Part shown: piece by piece, positions 24,943 to 34,841 of the stretch
Layout of the letters: the number at the start of each line of letters is the position of its first letter
How positions within the stretch are numbered: the first letter of the stretch is position 1
Origin: JBJMLO01 sp045805265
Lineage (GTDB): Bacteria; Actinomycetota; UBA4738; JACQTL01
Direction of reading: 5' to 3'
Assembly: GCA_045805265.1 (NCBI GenBank)
Contig: JBJMLO010000008.1
Span: 124,001-188,000 of the forward strand
DNA length: 64,000 nt
The notes under the pieces: generated by a model
The model's database searches: none
Seen by the model: only the letters and a program-made list of their open reading frames with translations
Told to the model about the DNA's origin: nothing
Made by a program: the position numbers and the translations under genes

Positions 24943-27408
24943 TCACTCCGTCCTCAGGACCATGGCGGGCCGGGTCCGGGCGGCGCTCCGGCCCGGGAGC
25001 GCCGCGATCAGGTTCGCCAGGAGGATCGCGGCCGGCACGGTGACGGCCAGGGTCACGCTCGGCATCAGGAGGTCCGAGGCCACCCCGAGTCGCCCCGCGA
25101 AGAGGGCCCAGGCCCACCGTCCTCCGGCCACGCCGAGCGGGATGCCGACGAGGAGCGACACGGCGATCAGCGTGGTGGCCTGCCAGGCAACGGTGGCCCG
25201 CACCTGCCGCCGAGAGAACCCGAGCGTCTTCAGCACGGCCAGATCTCGGCGCCGGCGGCGGACCGACGTCACCAGGACATGGACCATCAGCGCGGCAGCG
25301 AGAAGCGCGAGGAGGGCGGAGAGCAGCATCGGCGTCGCCACGACCCGCTGGTAGCTCGAGATGTCGGCCGGGGGGGCCGGCCCGAGCTGGTCGCACTCCC
25401 CCTGAGGACAGCCGCCCTGGTAGAGCGTACGGCGAAGGCGTGCCGTGGCCGCGCCGACGTCCGTCCCGGGCCGGAACCGCACCAGCACGAAGTTGTAGGC
25501 GTGGCTCGGCGAGGGCCGGACCGGCCCGTGGGGGCCGAACACCTGGGGCACGGGCAGATCCGAGGCGATCACCTCCGCCCCCGCTCCGAGGCTGGTCGGG
25601 GTGAAGGACCCCTGTCCGAGCGTCGGGAACACCGCCTCCCCCACCACCCGCATGTTCCTCGTCGCGCCGGACGGGAGCCGGACGCTCACCGTCCGCCCGA
25701 TCCCGGTCCCGAGATCCCGAGCCGTCGTCGCCCCCAGCACGATCTCGTCGGGACCGGTCGCGTTCCGCCCGAGGAGCAGCGTGGGATGGACGTCGCCGTT
25801 GAGGGGGTCGATCCCGACCGCGGGGACCCTCGCCGAGCCGATCGACAGGTTCCCGTACACGCCCCCCGAGTACGTCCCGATGGCCTGGTCATGCGCCGCG
25901 ACGCCGCGGACGTCGTCCACGGAGGATGCCGCGAACCCGAAGTCGACCATGGCGTCCCAGTTCCATCCGTACCGGGACGGGTCGTGCACCAGCCGGTCGA
26001 GGTTCGTGCCGAACGTGGCCGCCGCGATCACGGCGGCGACGCCGACGGCGAGGCCGGCCAGCGCGCTCCGCACCGGAACCGCGGTACGACCTCGTCCCGG
26101 CTCCACGGCCATGCGCACGCCGGTGGCAGCGGAAACCGGGAGGCCGGCCCGCACGGCGGCCGCCCCCAGCCGGGACACCGGCGCCGGCCGGTCCGCGACG
26201 CCCTGGGCCGAGCCGGGGACGCCGGCGGCCCTCCAGGCCGGTACGGCCGCGGCGCCCACCAGGACGAGGATCGCGGCTGCGGACCCGCCCCCCAGGATCG
26301 CCCAGTTCACGGCGAAGCCGGGGTGGAGCTCCACGAGCCGGACCGCGCCAATCGGGAACAACGGGGACGCAGCCGCCGCAACGGCCATCCCGATCACGCA
26401 GCCGGCGGCCGCCACGGCCGCCACGCGGCTGATGGCCACCGCGGCCAGCTGGGGGCGGGTCATCCCCAGCGCCCGCAGCGTGGGGTACTCGAGCCCCTCC
26501 GTCCACACCTGGCGCGACACGAGCTGCGAGGCGGCAAGGAACGAGGCCACGGCCGCGAGCAGCGCGAACAGGCCGAGCGCTGCGGACTCCGGCGCGATGG
26601 CCCGCCGGACCCGCTCGTGCTGGTCGGCCTGGTTCGCAAAGAAGAGGCCATGGGCCCGGGGGTCCGCCTTCGCGAGGCGCCGGGCCTCGTCACGGAACCC
26701 GGCGAGATCGGTCCCCGGCCGGAGCTGCACGTACATGCCGTCGAAGTCGAGCGCCCGGAACCGGAAGCTCCGGTAGAAGGCCGGGGTCGAGACGATCGTC
26801 GGGGCCACGTCGAGCCGATTCGCCGGGACGACGTCGGTGGACGTGACGCCGACGCCCACGACCCGGAGGGTGATGGGGGTGCCCTTGGAGACCGGAGTCG
26901 TCGAGGTGTCATCGGGGGAGAACGGGAACACGACCGCCCGAACCTTGTCGCCCACCGAGAGGTGCAGCCGGCCGGCGGCGACGCGGTTGATCAGGACCTC
27001 GGTCCGGCTGCGGGAGTCGGGGAGCCTGCCCGCCAGGAGGCGGGGGCGCTCGATCGACCTCAGGAACCTGCCGTCGACGCTCGCGAGGTCGTTGAACGCC
27101 CCGAACTGGCGGCCGTCCGGGAGGAGCAGCGCGGTCGGGACCCCCGCGACGACCCCGACGCGCCGCACCTCCGGGAGGGCCGCGACCCGGTCGTAGAAGC
27201 CGTGGAGGCCCGTCCCCAGCACCGAGACCAGCGCGTCGGCCGCGTACCCCTCCCGCAGGAAACGCGGGTACGCCGTCTGGGTCCGCCGGGCGCCGGCGGC
27301 CGCCGTGAGCACGACGCCGAGCGCGACCGCGATGACCGCGGCGAGCGCCACCGACGAGCGCCATCTCGACCGAAGCTCGGCGGCGACCCTGACCCGGACG
27401 GCGCCCAT
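24943..27408 (-). CDS. FtsX-like ABC permease (third of four)
   Basis: An 821-residue paralog of its neighbours: GARRTQTAYPRFLREGY after the first helix, a middle segment ESAALGLFALLAAVASFLAASQLV, and the coupling-helix block RRRRRDLAVLKTLGFSRRQVRATVAWQ. The extracytoplasmic part contains an unusual C-P-Q-G-E-C pair near residue 680. The ATG overlaps the preceding stop by one base (TGATG). Confidence 0.9.
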   Translation of the reverse strand: MGAVRVRVAAELRSRWRSSVALAAVIAVALGVVLTAAAGARRTQTAYPRFLREGYAADALVSVLGTGLHGFYDRVAALPEVRRVGVVAGVPTALLLPDGRQFGAFNDLASVDGRFLRSIERPRLLAGRLPDSRSRTEVLINRVAAGRLHLSVGDKVRAVVFPFSPDDTSTTPVSKGTPITLRVVGVGVTSTDVVPANRLDVAPTIVSTPAFYRSFRFRALDFDGMYVQLRPGTDLAGFRDEARRLAKADPRAHGLFFANQADQHERVRRAIAPESAALGLFALLAAVASFLAASQLVSRQVWTEGLEYPTLRALGMTRPQLAAVAISRVAAVAAAGCVIGMAVAAAASPLFPIGAVRLVELHPGFAVNWAILGGGSAAAILVLVGAAAVPAWRAAGVPGSAQGVADRPAPVSRLGAAAVRAGLPVSAATGVRMAVEPGRGRTAVPVRSALAGLAVGVAAVIAAATFGTNLDRLVHDPSRYGWNWDAMVDFGFAASSVDDVRGVAAHDQAIGTYSGGVYGNLSIGSARVPAVGIDPLNGDVHPTLLLGRNATGPDEIVLGATTARDLGTGIGRTVSVRLPSGATRNMRVVGEAVFPTLGQGSFTPTSLGAGAEVIASDLPVPQVFGPHGPVRPSPSHAYNFVLVRFRPGTDVGAATARLRRTLYQGGCPQGECDQLGPAPPADISSYQRVVATPMLLSALLALLAAALMVHVLVTSVRRRRRDLAVLKTLGFSRRQVRATVAWQATTLIAVSLLVGIPLGVAGGRWAWALFAGRLGVASDLLMPSVTLAVTVPAAILLANLIAALPGRSAARTRPAMVLRTE

Positions 27409-29843
27409 CACTCGCTCCTCAGCACCTCGGCCGGGCGGGTCCGCGCGGCGAGCCGGCCGGGGACCGCGGCCATCGCGTTCGCCACCGCGAGCGTCGCCGG
27501 GGCGATCAGGAGCACCCCGACGATCGGCACGATCGCGACCGGGACCACCCCGAGCTGGCCCGCGAAGAAGTTCCATCCCCACCGGCCGGCGACGGCGCCG
27601 AGCGGCAGCCCGATCGCGACCGCGATGGCGGCCAGCGCCGTGGCCTGCCAGGCCACGGTCGCGGACACCTGTCTCCTCGAGAAGCCGATGGTCTTGAGGA
27701 TCGCCAGGTCACGGCGGCGGCGCCGGACCGACGTGACCAGCGTGTGGGCCAGCGTGGCGGCGGCGAGCAGCGCCACGACCCCCGCCAGCACGATGGGCAC
27801 CCCTCGGACGTCGCCCAGGTACGCCACCCGCTGCGACTGCAGGAGCGGCAGGTCGAAGAAGTACGGCACGGTGCGCGCGAGCTCGGCCATCACCATCCCC
27901 TGGTGGACGCCGGGCGCGAACCGCACGAACTCGCCACCCTCGTGGGCGCTCTGCGGATCGACCCGCCGCACCCACTCCAGGAAGAGCGCGGCACCCTCCC
28001 CCGGCCGGGAGAAGGAGAAGAACAGGTCCGGCATGGCGACCCGGCCGACGACCCGCATGGTGGTGGTGGTGCTCGCGACACGCACGCGGACGGTGTCCCC
28101 GATCCCGACGCCGGACGACCGCAACGTCTCCGCTCCCAGGGCGATCTCGTCGGGCGATGCGGGGAGGGAGCCGTCCGCAAGCGACGGGGTCACCGAGCCC
28201 CGTCTCGACTCCATGGCGATCCCCAGCACCCGGTTCCCGTTCACGGTGACCTCCGGGAGGGCGCCGACCGAGTAGGACTCCACCCGCGGATCGTGAGCCA
28301 GGAACGCGATGAGCTTCCGCTGCGAGACCTGGTTCGCGGCCGCGGGGGCGTTCTCGTCGAGATCGATGCCCACGAGCGCGTCCCAGTTCCACCCCGAGAG
28401 CGCCGGCGTGGCGGTGAGGTGCTGCAGGCTCGCCCCGAAGGACAGCGCGCCCGCCAGCGCGAACAGACCGAGGGCGGTGCCGAGCATCGTGGTCCGCACC
28501 GGCACGGCGGTCCGGCCCCGGCCCGGCTCGAGCGCCATGCGGACCCCGGTCACCGCGCTGGGCGCGCGCCCCAACCGGGCCAGCAGCTCGGCGAACGCCG
28601 ACGGCCGCCGGGCGCCACCCTCGAGGACGCCGAGTCCAGTGCCCCGGGCCCGGGCGGCCCGCCAGACGGGAACCGCCCCCACCAGCACCACCAGGACGGC
28701 GATCGCGGCTGCCCCGACCACCACCACGAGCGCGTCCACGGCGAACCCGGGGTGGGGCTCCGCGATCCGGGCCAGACCGGTAGGGCTGAGGGGGGACAAC
28801 AGGATGCCGACGCCGGCCGCGATGACGGCGCCCACGGCCCCGATGGCAACGACGCGGACGATTCCGACCGCGAACAGCTGCCGCGGGGACATCCCCAGGG
28901 CGCGCAGCGTGGGGTACTCCGTCGACTCCAGGAAGGTGTGGCGGGCCAGCGACTGGCCGAAGATGGCCAGCCCGGCCACGACGAGCAGGATCGCGAGCAC
29001 CCACAGCGCGATGGCCTGGGCCTTCGTCGCGCTCTGAACCCCGGCGGTCTGCTGCTCCTGCCGGAACGGAAAGTCGAACGACACCTGCAGCCGGTCGTGG
29101 AGCGCGCTCAGCTCGCGGCGGAACGCCGGGACGTCGGCCGTGCCATGGCGCAGGCGGACGGCCACCGCCTCGTCCGACCCGTAGAACAACGAGCGGTGCG
29201 CCCGGTAGAACGCCGGCGTGAGGTGGAAGCCGGCCAGGTATCCGCCCGACACCGGCTCGAATTCCCCCGGCGCCGCGCCCACTCCGACGACCGTCACCGG
29301 GATCGGCGGGGGCCGCCGGCCGGAAGGGGGCGCGGACCCGAACGTGCCCCGTCCGAAGATGCCCAGCTGCACCCGGTCGCCCGGCTCGAGGTGCAGCCGC
29401 TGGGCCACCGTGAAGCTGGCGACCGCCTCGTCTGGCCGTGCGGGGTTCGCCGGCCTGCCCGACAGGATCTTGAGCTCGTTGAGGGTGGTCCCGAAGCGGC
29501 CGTCCAGGCTCACGATCGGGAACACGTCAGGGAACTGCAGGATCCGCCCGGTCGAGGTGCGGACGGCCTGGGCGGTGATGGTCAGCCTCGAGAACTGGAC
29601 GACCTGGGGAAGCCGCTCGACCTCGGTGAACGCGCGCTCGCGGTCCCTTCCGAACGGGTTCACCACGAGGTCGAGCCCGCGCTGCGCAGTCACGAACCTG
29701 GGGTACGCGGTCTCGGTCCGCCGGGCCCCGGCCGCCGCCGCGATCACGACCCCGCCCATCAGTCCCACCAGGACGGCGAGCGCGACTGCCGCGGGGAACC
29801 GCGAGCGGAGCTCCGCGCCGGCTCGCATCCTCACGGCCCCCAT
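27408..29843 (-). CDS. FtsX-like ABC permease (second of four)
   Basis: An 811-residue permease with GARRTETAYPRFV after the first helix, a central bundle (AIALWVLAILLVVAGLAIFGQSLARHTFLESTEYPTLRALG) and RRRRRDLAILKTIGFSRRQVSATVAWQ near the end. Its extracytoplasmic region differs most from the other copies, which suggests a different ligand or partner. One-base stop/start overlaps on both sides show a coupled operon. Confidence 0.9.
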   Translation of the reverse strand: MGAVRMRAGAELRSRFPAAVALAVLVGLMGGVVIAAAAGARRTETAYPRFVTAQRGLDLVVNPFGRDRERAFTEVERLPQVVQFSRLTITAQAVRTSTGRILQFPDVFPIVSLDGRFGTTLNELKILSGRPANPARPDEAVASFTVAQRLHLEPGDRVQLGIFGRGTFGSAPPSGRRPPPIPVTVVGVGAAPGEFEPVSGGYLAGFHLTPAFYRAHRSLFYGSDEAVAVRLRHGTADVPAFRRELSALHDRLQVSFDFPFRQEQQTAGVQSATKAQAIALWVLAILLVVAGLAIFGQSLARHTFLESTEYPTLRALGMSPRQLFAVGIVRVVAIGAVGAVIAAGVGILLSPLSPTGLARIAEPHPGFAVDALVVVVGAAAIAVLVVLVGAVPVWRAARARGTGLGVLEGGARRPSAFAELLARLGRAPSAVTGVRMALEPGRGRTAVPVRTTMLGTALGLFALAGALSFGASLQHLTATPALSGWNWDALVGIDLDENAPAAANQVSQRKLIAFLAHDPRVESYSVGALPEVTVNGNRVLGIAMESRRGSVTPSLADGSLPASPDEIALGAETLRSSGVGIGDTVRVRVASTTTTMRVVGRVAMPDLFFSFSRPGEGAALFLEWVRRVDPQSAHEGGEFVRFAPGVHQGMVMAELARTVPYFFDLPLLQSQRVAYLGDVRGVPIVLAGVVALLAAATLAHTLVTSVRRRRRDLAILKTIGFSRRQVSATVAWQATALAAIAVAIGLPLGAVAGRWGWNFFAGQLGVVPVAIVPIVGVLLIAPATLAVANAMAAVPGRLAARTRPAEVLRSE

Positions 29844-32260
29844 CACTCGCTCCGCAGCACGACGGACGCGCGGGTGCGCGCGGCGAACCGGCCCGGGACC
29901 GCCGCGACCAGGTTCGCCAGCGCCAGCGCCGCGGGGATCGCCAGGAGCGCGGGAATCAGCGCGACCACCGGCTCGGGCACGACCCCGATCTGGTCTGCGA
30001 AGTACGTCCACGTCCACCTGCCCGCGGCGAGCCCGAGTGGCACCCCGACGACGAGCGCGATCAGGACGACCGCGGTGGCCTGCCACGCCACCGTCGCCGA
30101 GACCTGCCGCCGGACGAACCCCAGGGTCTTGAGGATGGCCAGGTCGCGCCGGCGTCGCCGCACCGACGTCACCAGCATGTGGGCCATCGCGGCGGCCGCC
30201 GCCAGGGCGAGCAGCCCGGCCAGGAATAGGGGCAGGGCCTGGATCCGCCGGAGGTTCCCGAGCTGGGTCCCCTGGCTCGGGGTCTCGGCGACGGCTCCGT
30301 ACTGCATGAACTCCCGGTTCACCTTGCGGATCTCGGTCGGGATGTCCGTCCGGGGCGCGAACCGGAACGCGAAGCCGTTCGCCACCGCGCCTGGGTCGAT
30401 CGTGTGCAGCCCGGCGAGGGTGACGCCCGCGCCCTCCCCGAGGCCCGGCCCGAAACCGTTGTCGGGGAACACCGCGCGCCCCACCACGCGCATGGTCGTT
30501 GGCCGCCCCGCGTGGACCGCGGGGACCAGGTCGCCCACCTCCGCGTGGATGATCCGCAGGGTCTTGGAACCGAGGGCGATCTCGCGGGCCGACCTGGGCC
30601 AGCGCCCCTCCGCGACGGTCGGATGGAGGTTGCCCCGCACCCGTTGGATGGCCCAGACGTTGACGTTGCTGCCACCCTCCGGGCCAACCTGGATGAACTC
30701 GCGGAAGCTCGCGGCGGAGAGATCCGTGATGGCGGGGTCGCGCCGCAGGCCATTCAACATCGCCGCCGCTGCGTCGGGCCCGACGAAGGGCGAGCCGGTG
30801 TCGGCCTGCCAGGTCCACCCGTACAGGCGGGGTGTGTGGAGGAGGTGATGGAAGCTCGATCCGAAGGTCAGGGCCGCCGCCAGAGCCCCGATCGACAGTG
30901 CGGCGCCGACCACCGCGCTCCGCACGGGCGTGGCGGTCCTGCCGCGGCCGGTCTCCAGGGCCAGGCGGACCCCGGTCACGGCGCTTGGCGGGAACCCGGC
31001 ACGCGCCACCGCGGCCGCGACCGCCGACGGACGGGCCCGTCCGCTCAGGTCGGCGGACCCCTGCAGGTCGCCCGGGAGTCGGGCCACCCTCCAGGCGGGC
31101 ATGACGCCGACGAGGAGCGTGACGGCGACGACGCCGACCACTCCGCCGAGCAGGACGATCGAGTCAAACGAGAACCCTGGGTGGGGTTCGATCAGACGGG
31201 CGAAGTGCCCGAGCGGCATCACCGGGGAGAGTGCCGCCGCCAGCACGAACGCGACGACCGCGCCCAGGATCCCGACCATGGCCGTGCGGACGATGGCGAC
31301 AGCGAACAACTGACGCCGGGTCATGCCGAGGGCGCGCAGCCGCGGGTTCTCCCCCGATTCCTCGAAAGTCCGGCGCACGAGCGCCTGGCCGAAGATCAGC
31401 AGCCCGGCCACCACCGCCAGCCCCGCGAACAGCCACAGCGAGAGGGCCAGCAGGTGGGTCGACCGTCCGACGAGGATCGCCTCGTTCTCGTTCGAGAAGG
31501 AGAAGGCACCCGGCGACACCCGATCGACCGCCCGCTGGAAGGCGGGCACGTCGGCCAGCCCGTGGCGCAGCCGGACCCCCGCCACCGGAAGCGTCAGGGC
31601 CTTGGACACGTACCGTCGGTCGAACTCGGGGCCGACGAACACGTCCTTGGAGTCGGTCAGCTCCCCGGCCGCGAAGACGACGCCGACCACCCGGACGTGG
31701 ACCGGTGACAGGAAGTCGCGGCGGCTCAGGGTCCCGGCCAGGGCGCGCGTCGGATCGATCCCCTTCCTCACCAGGACCAGCTGCAGACGCGCCCCCAGGT
31801 GGACCCGGGGATCCTGGTGGGGCTGGTACCCGACGGCGATCTCGTCGGGCCGGTCAGGGTCGGGGAGCCGCCCCGACAGCAGCTTGGCCCGGATCCCTGG
31901 CGCGTGTGGGACGGGCGTGTTGAAGTTCGTGTCCCCGCCCCACAGCAGGTCGCCGTCAGACGTGCGGGCGACGCCGACCGGGGACGGGACGATGGTGCCG
32001 TCGACGACCTCGGGCAACCGGAGGATCGCCGGGAGGTTTGCCGGAGGGAAGTCGGCCGGCCCCCCCGTGCCGTTGAACACGAACACATCCGGCGGCCTCG
32101 TCGCGGCCAGGAACCGCGCGTACGCCGAGTCCGTGCGACGCGCCCCGGCAGCGGCGGCCAGGGTGACGCCGCCGAACAGGCCGAGCACGAGGGCGAGCGC
32201 GATCAGCGACCGCAGGCCCGACCGGAGCTCGGCGCGGAGCCGGGCCCAGACGGCGGTCAA
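29843..32260 (-). CDS. FtsX-like ABC permease (first of four)
   Basis: An 805-residue permease of the same family: GARRTDSAYARFLAAT after the first helix, central LLALSLWLFAGLAVVAGLLIFGQALV, and RRRRRDLAILKTLGFVRRQVSATVAWQ. It begins with TTG at 32260 directly after the ATPase stop. Strong similarity of all four copies in the membrane parts indicates tandem duplication. Confidence 0.88.
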   Translation of the reverse strand: MTAVWARLRAELRSGLRSLIALALVLGLFGGVTLAAAAGARRTDSAYARFLAATRPPDVFVFNGTGGPADFPPANLPAILRLPEVVDGTIVPSPVGVARTSDGDLLWGGDTNFNTPVPHAPGIRAKLLSGRLPDPDRPDEIAVGYQPHQDPRVHLGARLQLVLVRKGIDPTRALAGTLSRRDFLSPVHVRVVGVVFAAGELTDSKDVFVGPEFDRRYVSKALTLPVAGVRLRHGLADVPAFQRAVDRVSPGAFSFSNENEAILVGRSTHLLALSLWLFAGLAVVAGLLIFGQALVRRTFEESGENPRLRALGMTRRQLFAVAIVRTAMVGILGAVVAFVLAAALSPVMPLGHFARLIEPHPGFSFDSIVLLGGVVGVVAVTLLVGVMPAWRVARLPGDLQGSADLSGRARPSAVAAAVARAGFPPSAVTGVRLALETGRGRTATPVRSAVVGAALSIGALAAALTFGSSFHHLLHTPRLYGWTWQADTGSPFVGPDAAAAMLNGLRRDPAITDLSAASFREFIQVGPEGGSNVNVWAIQRVRGNLHPTVAEGRWPRSAREIALGSKTLRIIHAEVGDLVPAVHAGRPTTMRVVGRAVFPDNGFGPGLGEGAGVTLAGLHTIDPGAVANGFAFRFAPRTDIPTEIRKVNREFMQYGAVAETPSQGTQLGNLRRIQALPLFLAGLLALAAAAAMAHMLVTSVRRRRRDLAILKTLGFVRRQVSATVAWQATAVVLIALVVGVPLGLAAGRWTWTYFADQIGVVPEPVVALIPALLAIPAALALANLVAAVPGRFAARTRASVVLRSE

Positions 32261-32262
32261 TT

Positions 32263-33015
32263 TCAGTGCTCCTCGGCCCCGTCGTCGATGGTCCCGAACG
32301 TGGGGTCGTGACCGGCGGCCACGCCAACGGGGGTCGCGCCGTCGTCGATCCGCCCGTCGCGCATCTTGACGATGCGGTCGGCGGCCGCGGCCACCGAGTC
32401 GTCGTGGGTGACGAGGAGGATGGCCTGGCCGTCACGGTGCAGCCGGCGGAACAGCTCCATGACCTCGGCCCCGCCTGCCGAGTCCAGCGCCCCCGTGGGC
32501 TCGTCGGCCAGCAGCAGCGTGGGCTGGTTGGCGAGGGCCCGGGCGATGGCCAGGCGCTGGCGCTGCCCGCCGGACAGGACGCCGGGGGCCTTTCCGGCCT
32601 TGTCGGACAGGCCGAGGAGATCGAGCAGGTCCCGGGCCCTCGTCTCCGCCTGCCGCCGGGGCATGCCGGCAACGATCGCGGGCAGCGTGACGTTCTCCAG
32701 CACGCTCATCCCCTCGAGCAGGTTGAAGAACTGGAACACGATGCCGATGTGGCGGCGCCGCATCCGGGCCAGGTCGTCCTCGTCCATCCCTCCCAGCGAC
32801 TCGCCGGCCACCTTGATCTCGCCCTCGGACGGGGTGTCCAGGCCCGCCACCAGGTTGAGCAGGGTCGACTTCCCGCACCCGGAGGGCCCCATGACCGCGA
32901 CGAACTCGCCGGCGGCGATGTCCATGTCGACCCCCCGCAGGGCGCGAACCGGCGCCCCCTCCGCCTCCTCGGACTGGTACGTCTTGCGCAGGCCTCGGAC
33001 CTCGAGCGTGTCCAC
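32263..33015 (-). CDS. ABC transporter ATPase (MacB/LolD type)
   Basis: A 250-residue ATPase: Walker A GPSGCGKST, Q-loop VFQFFNLLEGMSV, signature LSGGQRQR, Walker B LLLADEPTGALD and the H-loop THDDS. This is the type that pairs with FtsX-like permeases in mechanotransmission, lipoprotein extrusion or antibiotic resistance. It is the only ATPase for the four permeases in this operon. The GTG at 33015 has GAGGAGGAGG upstream; the frame above it is non-coding. Confidence 0.94.
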   Translation of the reverse strand: MDTLEVRGLRKTYQSEEAEGAPVRALRGVDMDIAAGEFVAVMGPSGCGKSTLLNLVAGLDTPSEGEIKVAGESLGGMDEDDLARMRRRHIGIVFQFFNLLEGMSVLENVTLPAIVAGMPRRQAETRARDLLDLLGLSDKAGKAPGVLSGGQRQRLAIARALANQPTLLLADEPTGALDSAGGAEVMELFRRLHRDGQAILLVTHDDSVAAAADRIVKMRDGRIDDGATPVGVAAGHDPTFGTIDDGAEEH

Positions 33016-33049
33016 GGCTTCCTCCTCCTCGTCGAGCGTAGGTACGAAT

Positions 33050-33077
33050 GCGATCGGATCATCCGCCTCGCGATCGC
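33050..33077. promoter_or_regulatory. inverted repeat in divergent intergenic region
   Basis: Perfect 7-bp arms GCGATCG and CGATCGC spaced by 14 bases, in the 277-bp gap between the two divergent ABC operons. It could be an operator for either; no regulator gene is adjacent. Confidence 0.3.
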
Positions 33078-33292
33078 ACGAGGGAAGGGTGGAGGCCGCC
33101 GAGGCCGGGAAGGCCTCACCGGGTTCGCCGGTGGTGCTGGCACCCTGCTCGAGTCCAGGCACGTGCGGGCCGCCCGAACCCCTCCGCGGCGCGCGAGGAC
33201 CCGCGTGCCGTCCGGGCAGTTCGAGGGAGGGTACCAGCCGACGTTTACGGCTCCGGCAAGCCGAGCACATACCGGATCGGGTGGAAGGCTCG

Positions 33293-34837
33293 ATGGGATC
33301 GTTCCCGCGCGTCGGCCGCCGCCTGGCTTGGCCCGCGGCCGTCCTCGCGCTGCTGCTCGTCGTGACCTCCTGCGGGACGAGGGTCCCCGACCGGGAGGTC
33401 CGCCGCGACCTGGCCCGGACCGCGTTCCGGCAGGGCGGCGCGGGTCTCGGGGCAGCCGGGCCGGCCCACGGCGGCGGGGTCCACACGACGTCTCGGGCGA
33501 CGCGGAACCGTGGCGGCGGGAAACATTCCTCCGCCGGGGGCGGGGGGCACGGGGGTGGAGGGGGATCCGCGCCCGCCGGCGCCGTGGCGGCGGGAGGAGG
33601 TGGGGGCGGGGACAGCCGAGGCGGCCGTGGCTCCTCGGGCTCCGGTGGCTGTTCCGGCGGCTCCACCGACGTGGGCGTCACGGCGACCTCGATCAAGGTG
33701 GGGGCGTCCTACGCCGAGTCCAGCCTGATCCCCGGCGAGTTCCGGCCGGCCGTCGACGCCGTCGGCGCCTACCTCGACTCGGTGAACCGCTCCAGGGGCG
33801 TGTGCGGCCGGCGGTTCCAGTACGTCACCTACAACGACGGCCTGGACGCGGGGACCTACGAGGCGAACGTCCGCCGCCTGGTCGAGAAGGACAAGGTCTT
33901 CTCGCTCCTCGGCAGCCTCTCGGCCGCCGACTCCGGCGGCTGCAACTACATGGGGTCCCAGAAGCCGCCGAACGGCGTCCCGGACGTCGGCGCCTTCTCG
34001 CTGTCGTATTGCCGGGGGCAGTCGGCCAACTTCCTGTCGCCCGTCGGTTCCCTCCATCCCGGGCTGTACGGCTGCTGCGCCGAGTGGGACTTCCTCGAGC
34101 ACAAGTACGGCTTCCACCACCCCGCCGTGCACTACCTGGACGTGGCGATCTCCCACGACGAGGGCCTGGAGGTCGTCGACAGCCTGGTGCGGACGCTGCA
34201 CCTCTCCGGCCGGGGCGCCGTCTACCAGGGCGAGCACTCCGCCGCCCAGTTCGACTACACGGGCGACGTCATCCAGATGCAGCAGCACGGCGTGGACAGC
34301 GTGTGGTCCTCGATGGACCTGAACAACGACGTGAAGCTGGTCCGGGCCATCTGCCAGCAGGGGTGGCATCCGAAGGTCATCCACCTCGAGGTGTCCTCCT
34401 ACGACCCGTCGCTGCAGGACCGCATCGGGGCGTCGTGCGTGTCCAGCCAGAACATCTGGATGCGATCGGTGTTCCTGCCGTTCACCAGCTCGAACCCGCA
34501 GATCCGGCGCTACGTCGCGACGCTGCACGGGTACTGCTCGAGCTGCCCGCCGACCACGTTCGGCATGATGGGCTGGCTGTCGGCGGAGATGTTCGTGGAC
34601 GCCGTGCGGGCCGCGGGCGGCAACCTGACCCGGGCGGCGCTGTACCGCCGGCTGGACGCCCTGAGGAACTGGACCGCGGGCGGCGTCATGGGCCCGGTCA
34701 CGCCCTCCCAGCGGATCCCGTACCACTGCAACACGATGCTGCACGTGGTGGCGAACGGCTTCGTGCAGGGAAGCGGCATGCTGTGCGGGCCCTTCTACCG
34801 CGAGGGCGACTACTCGGGCCCGCCGGCGGCCGGGTGA
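33293..34837 (+). CDS. ABC substrate-binding lipoprotein, branched-chain amino acid type
   Basis: A 514-residue lipoprotein: signal peptide with lipobox VTSC, a Gly/Ser-rich tether to about residue 130, then a type-I periplasmic-binding fold (TSIKVGASYAESSLIPGEF, GRRFQYVTYNDGLDAGTYEANVRRLVEKDKVFSLLG). Relatives bind branched-chain amino acids, amides or urea. Twelve cysteines beyond the lipobox (including CC and CSSC) imply a disulphide-stabilised protein, unusual for the family. First gene of an operon with its own permease and ATPases. Confidence 0.9.
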   Translation: MGSFPRVGRRLAWPAAVLALLLVVTSCGTRVPDREVRRDLARTAFRQGGAGLGAAGPAHGGGVHTTSRATRNRGGGKHSSAGGGGHGGGGGSAPAGAVAAGGGGGGDSRGGRGSSGSGGCSGGSTDVGVTATSIKVGASYAESSLIPGEFRPAVDAVGAYLDSVNRSRGVCGRRFQYVTYNDGLDAGTYEANVRRLVEKDKVFSLLGSLSAADSGGCNYMGSQKPPNGVPDVGAFSLSYCRGQSANFLSPVGSLHPGLYGCCAEWDFLEHKYGFHHPAVHYLDVAISHDEGLEVVDSLVRTLHLSGRGAVYQGEHSAAQFDYTGDVIQMQQHGVDSVWSSMDLNNDVKLVRAICQQGWHPKVIHLEVSSYDPSLQDRIGASCVSSQNIWMRSVFLPFTSSNPQIRRYVATLHGYCSSCPPTTFGMMGWLSAEMFVDAVRAAGGNLTRAALYRRLDALRNWTAGGVMGPVTPSQRIPYHCNTMLHVVANGFVQGSGMLCGPFYREGDYSGPPAAG

Positions 34838-34841
34838 AGCG

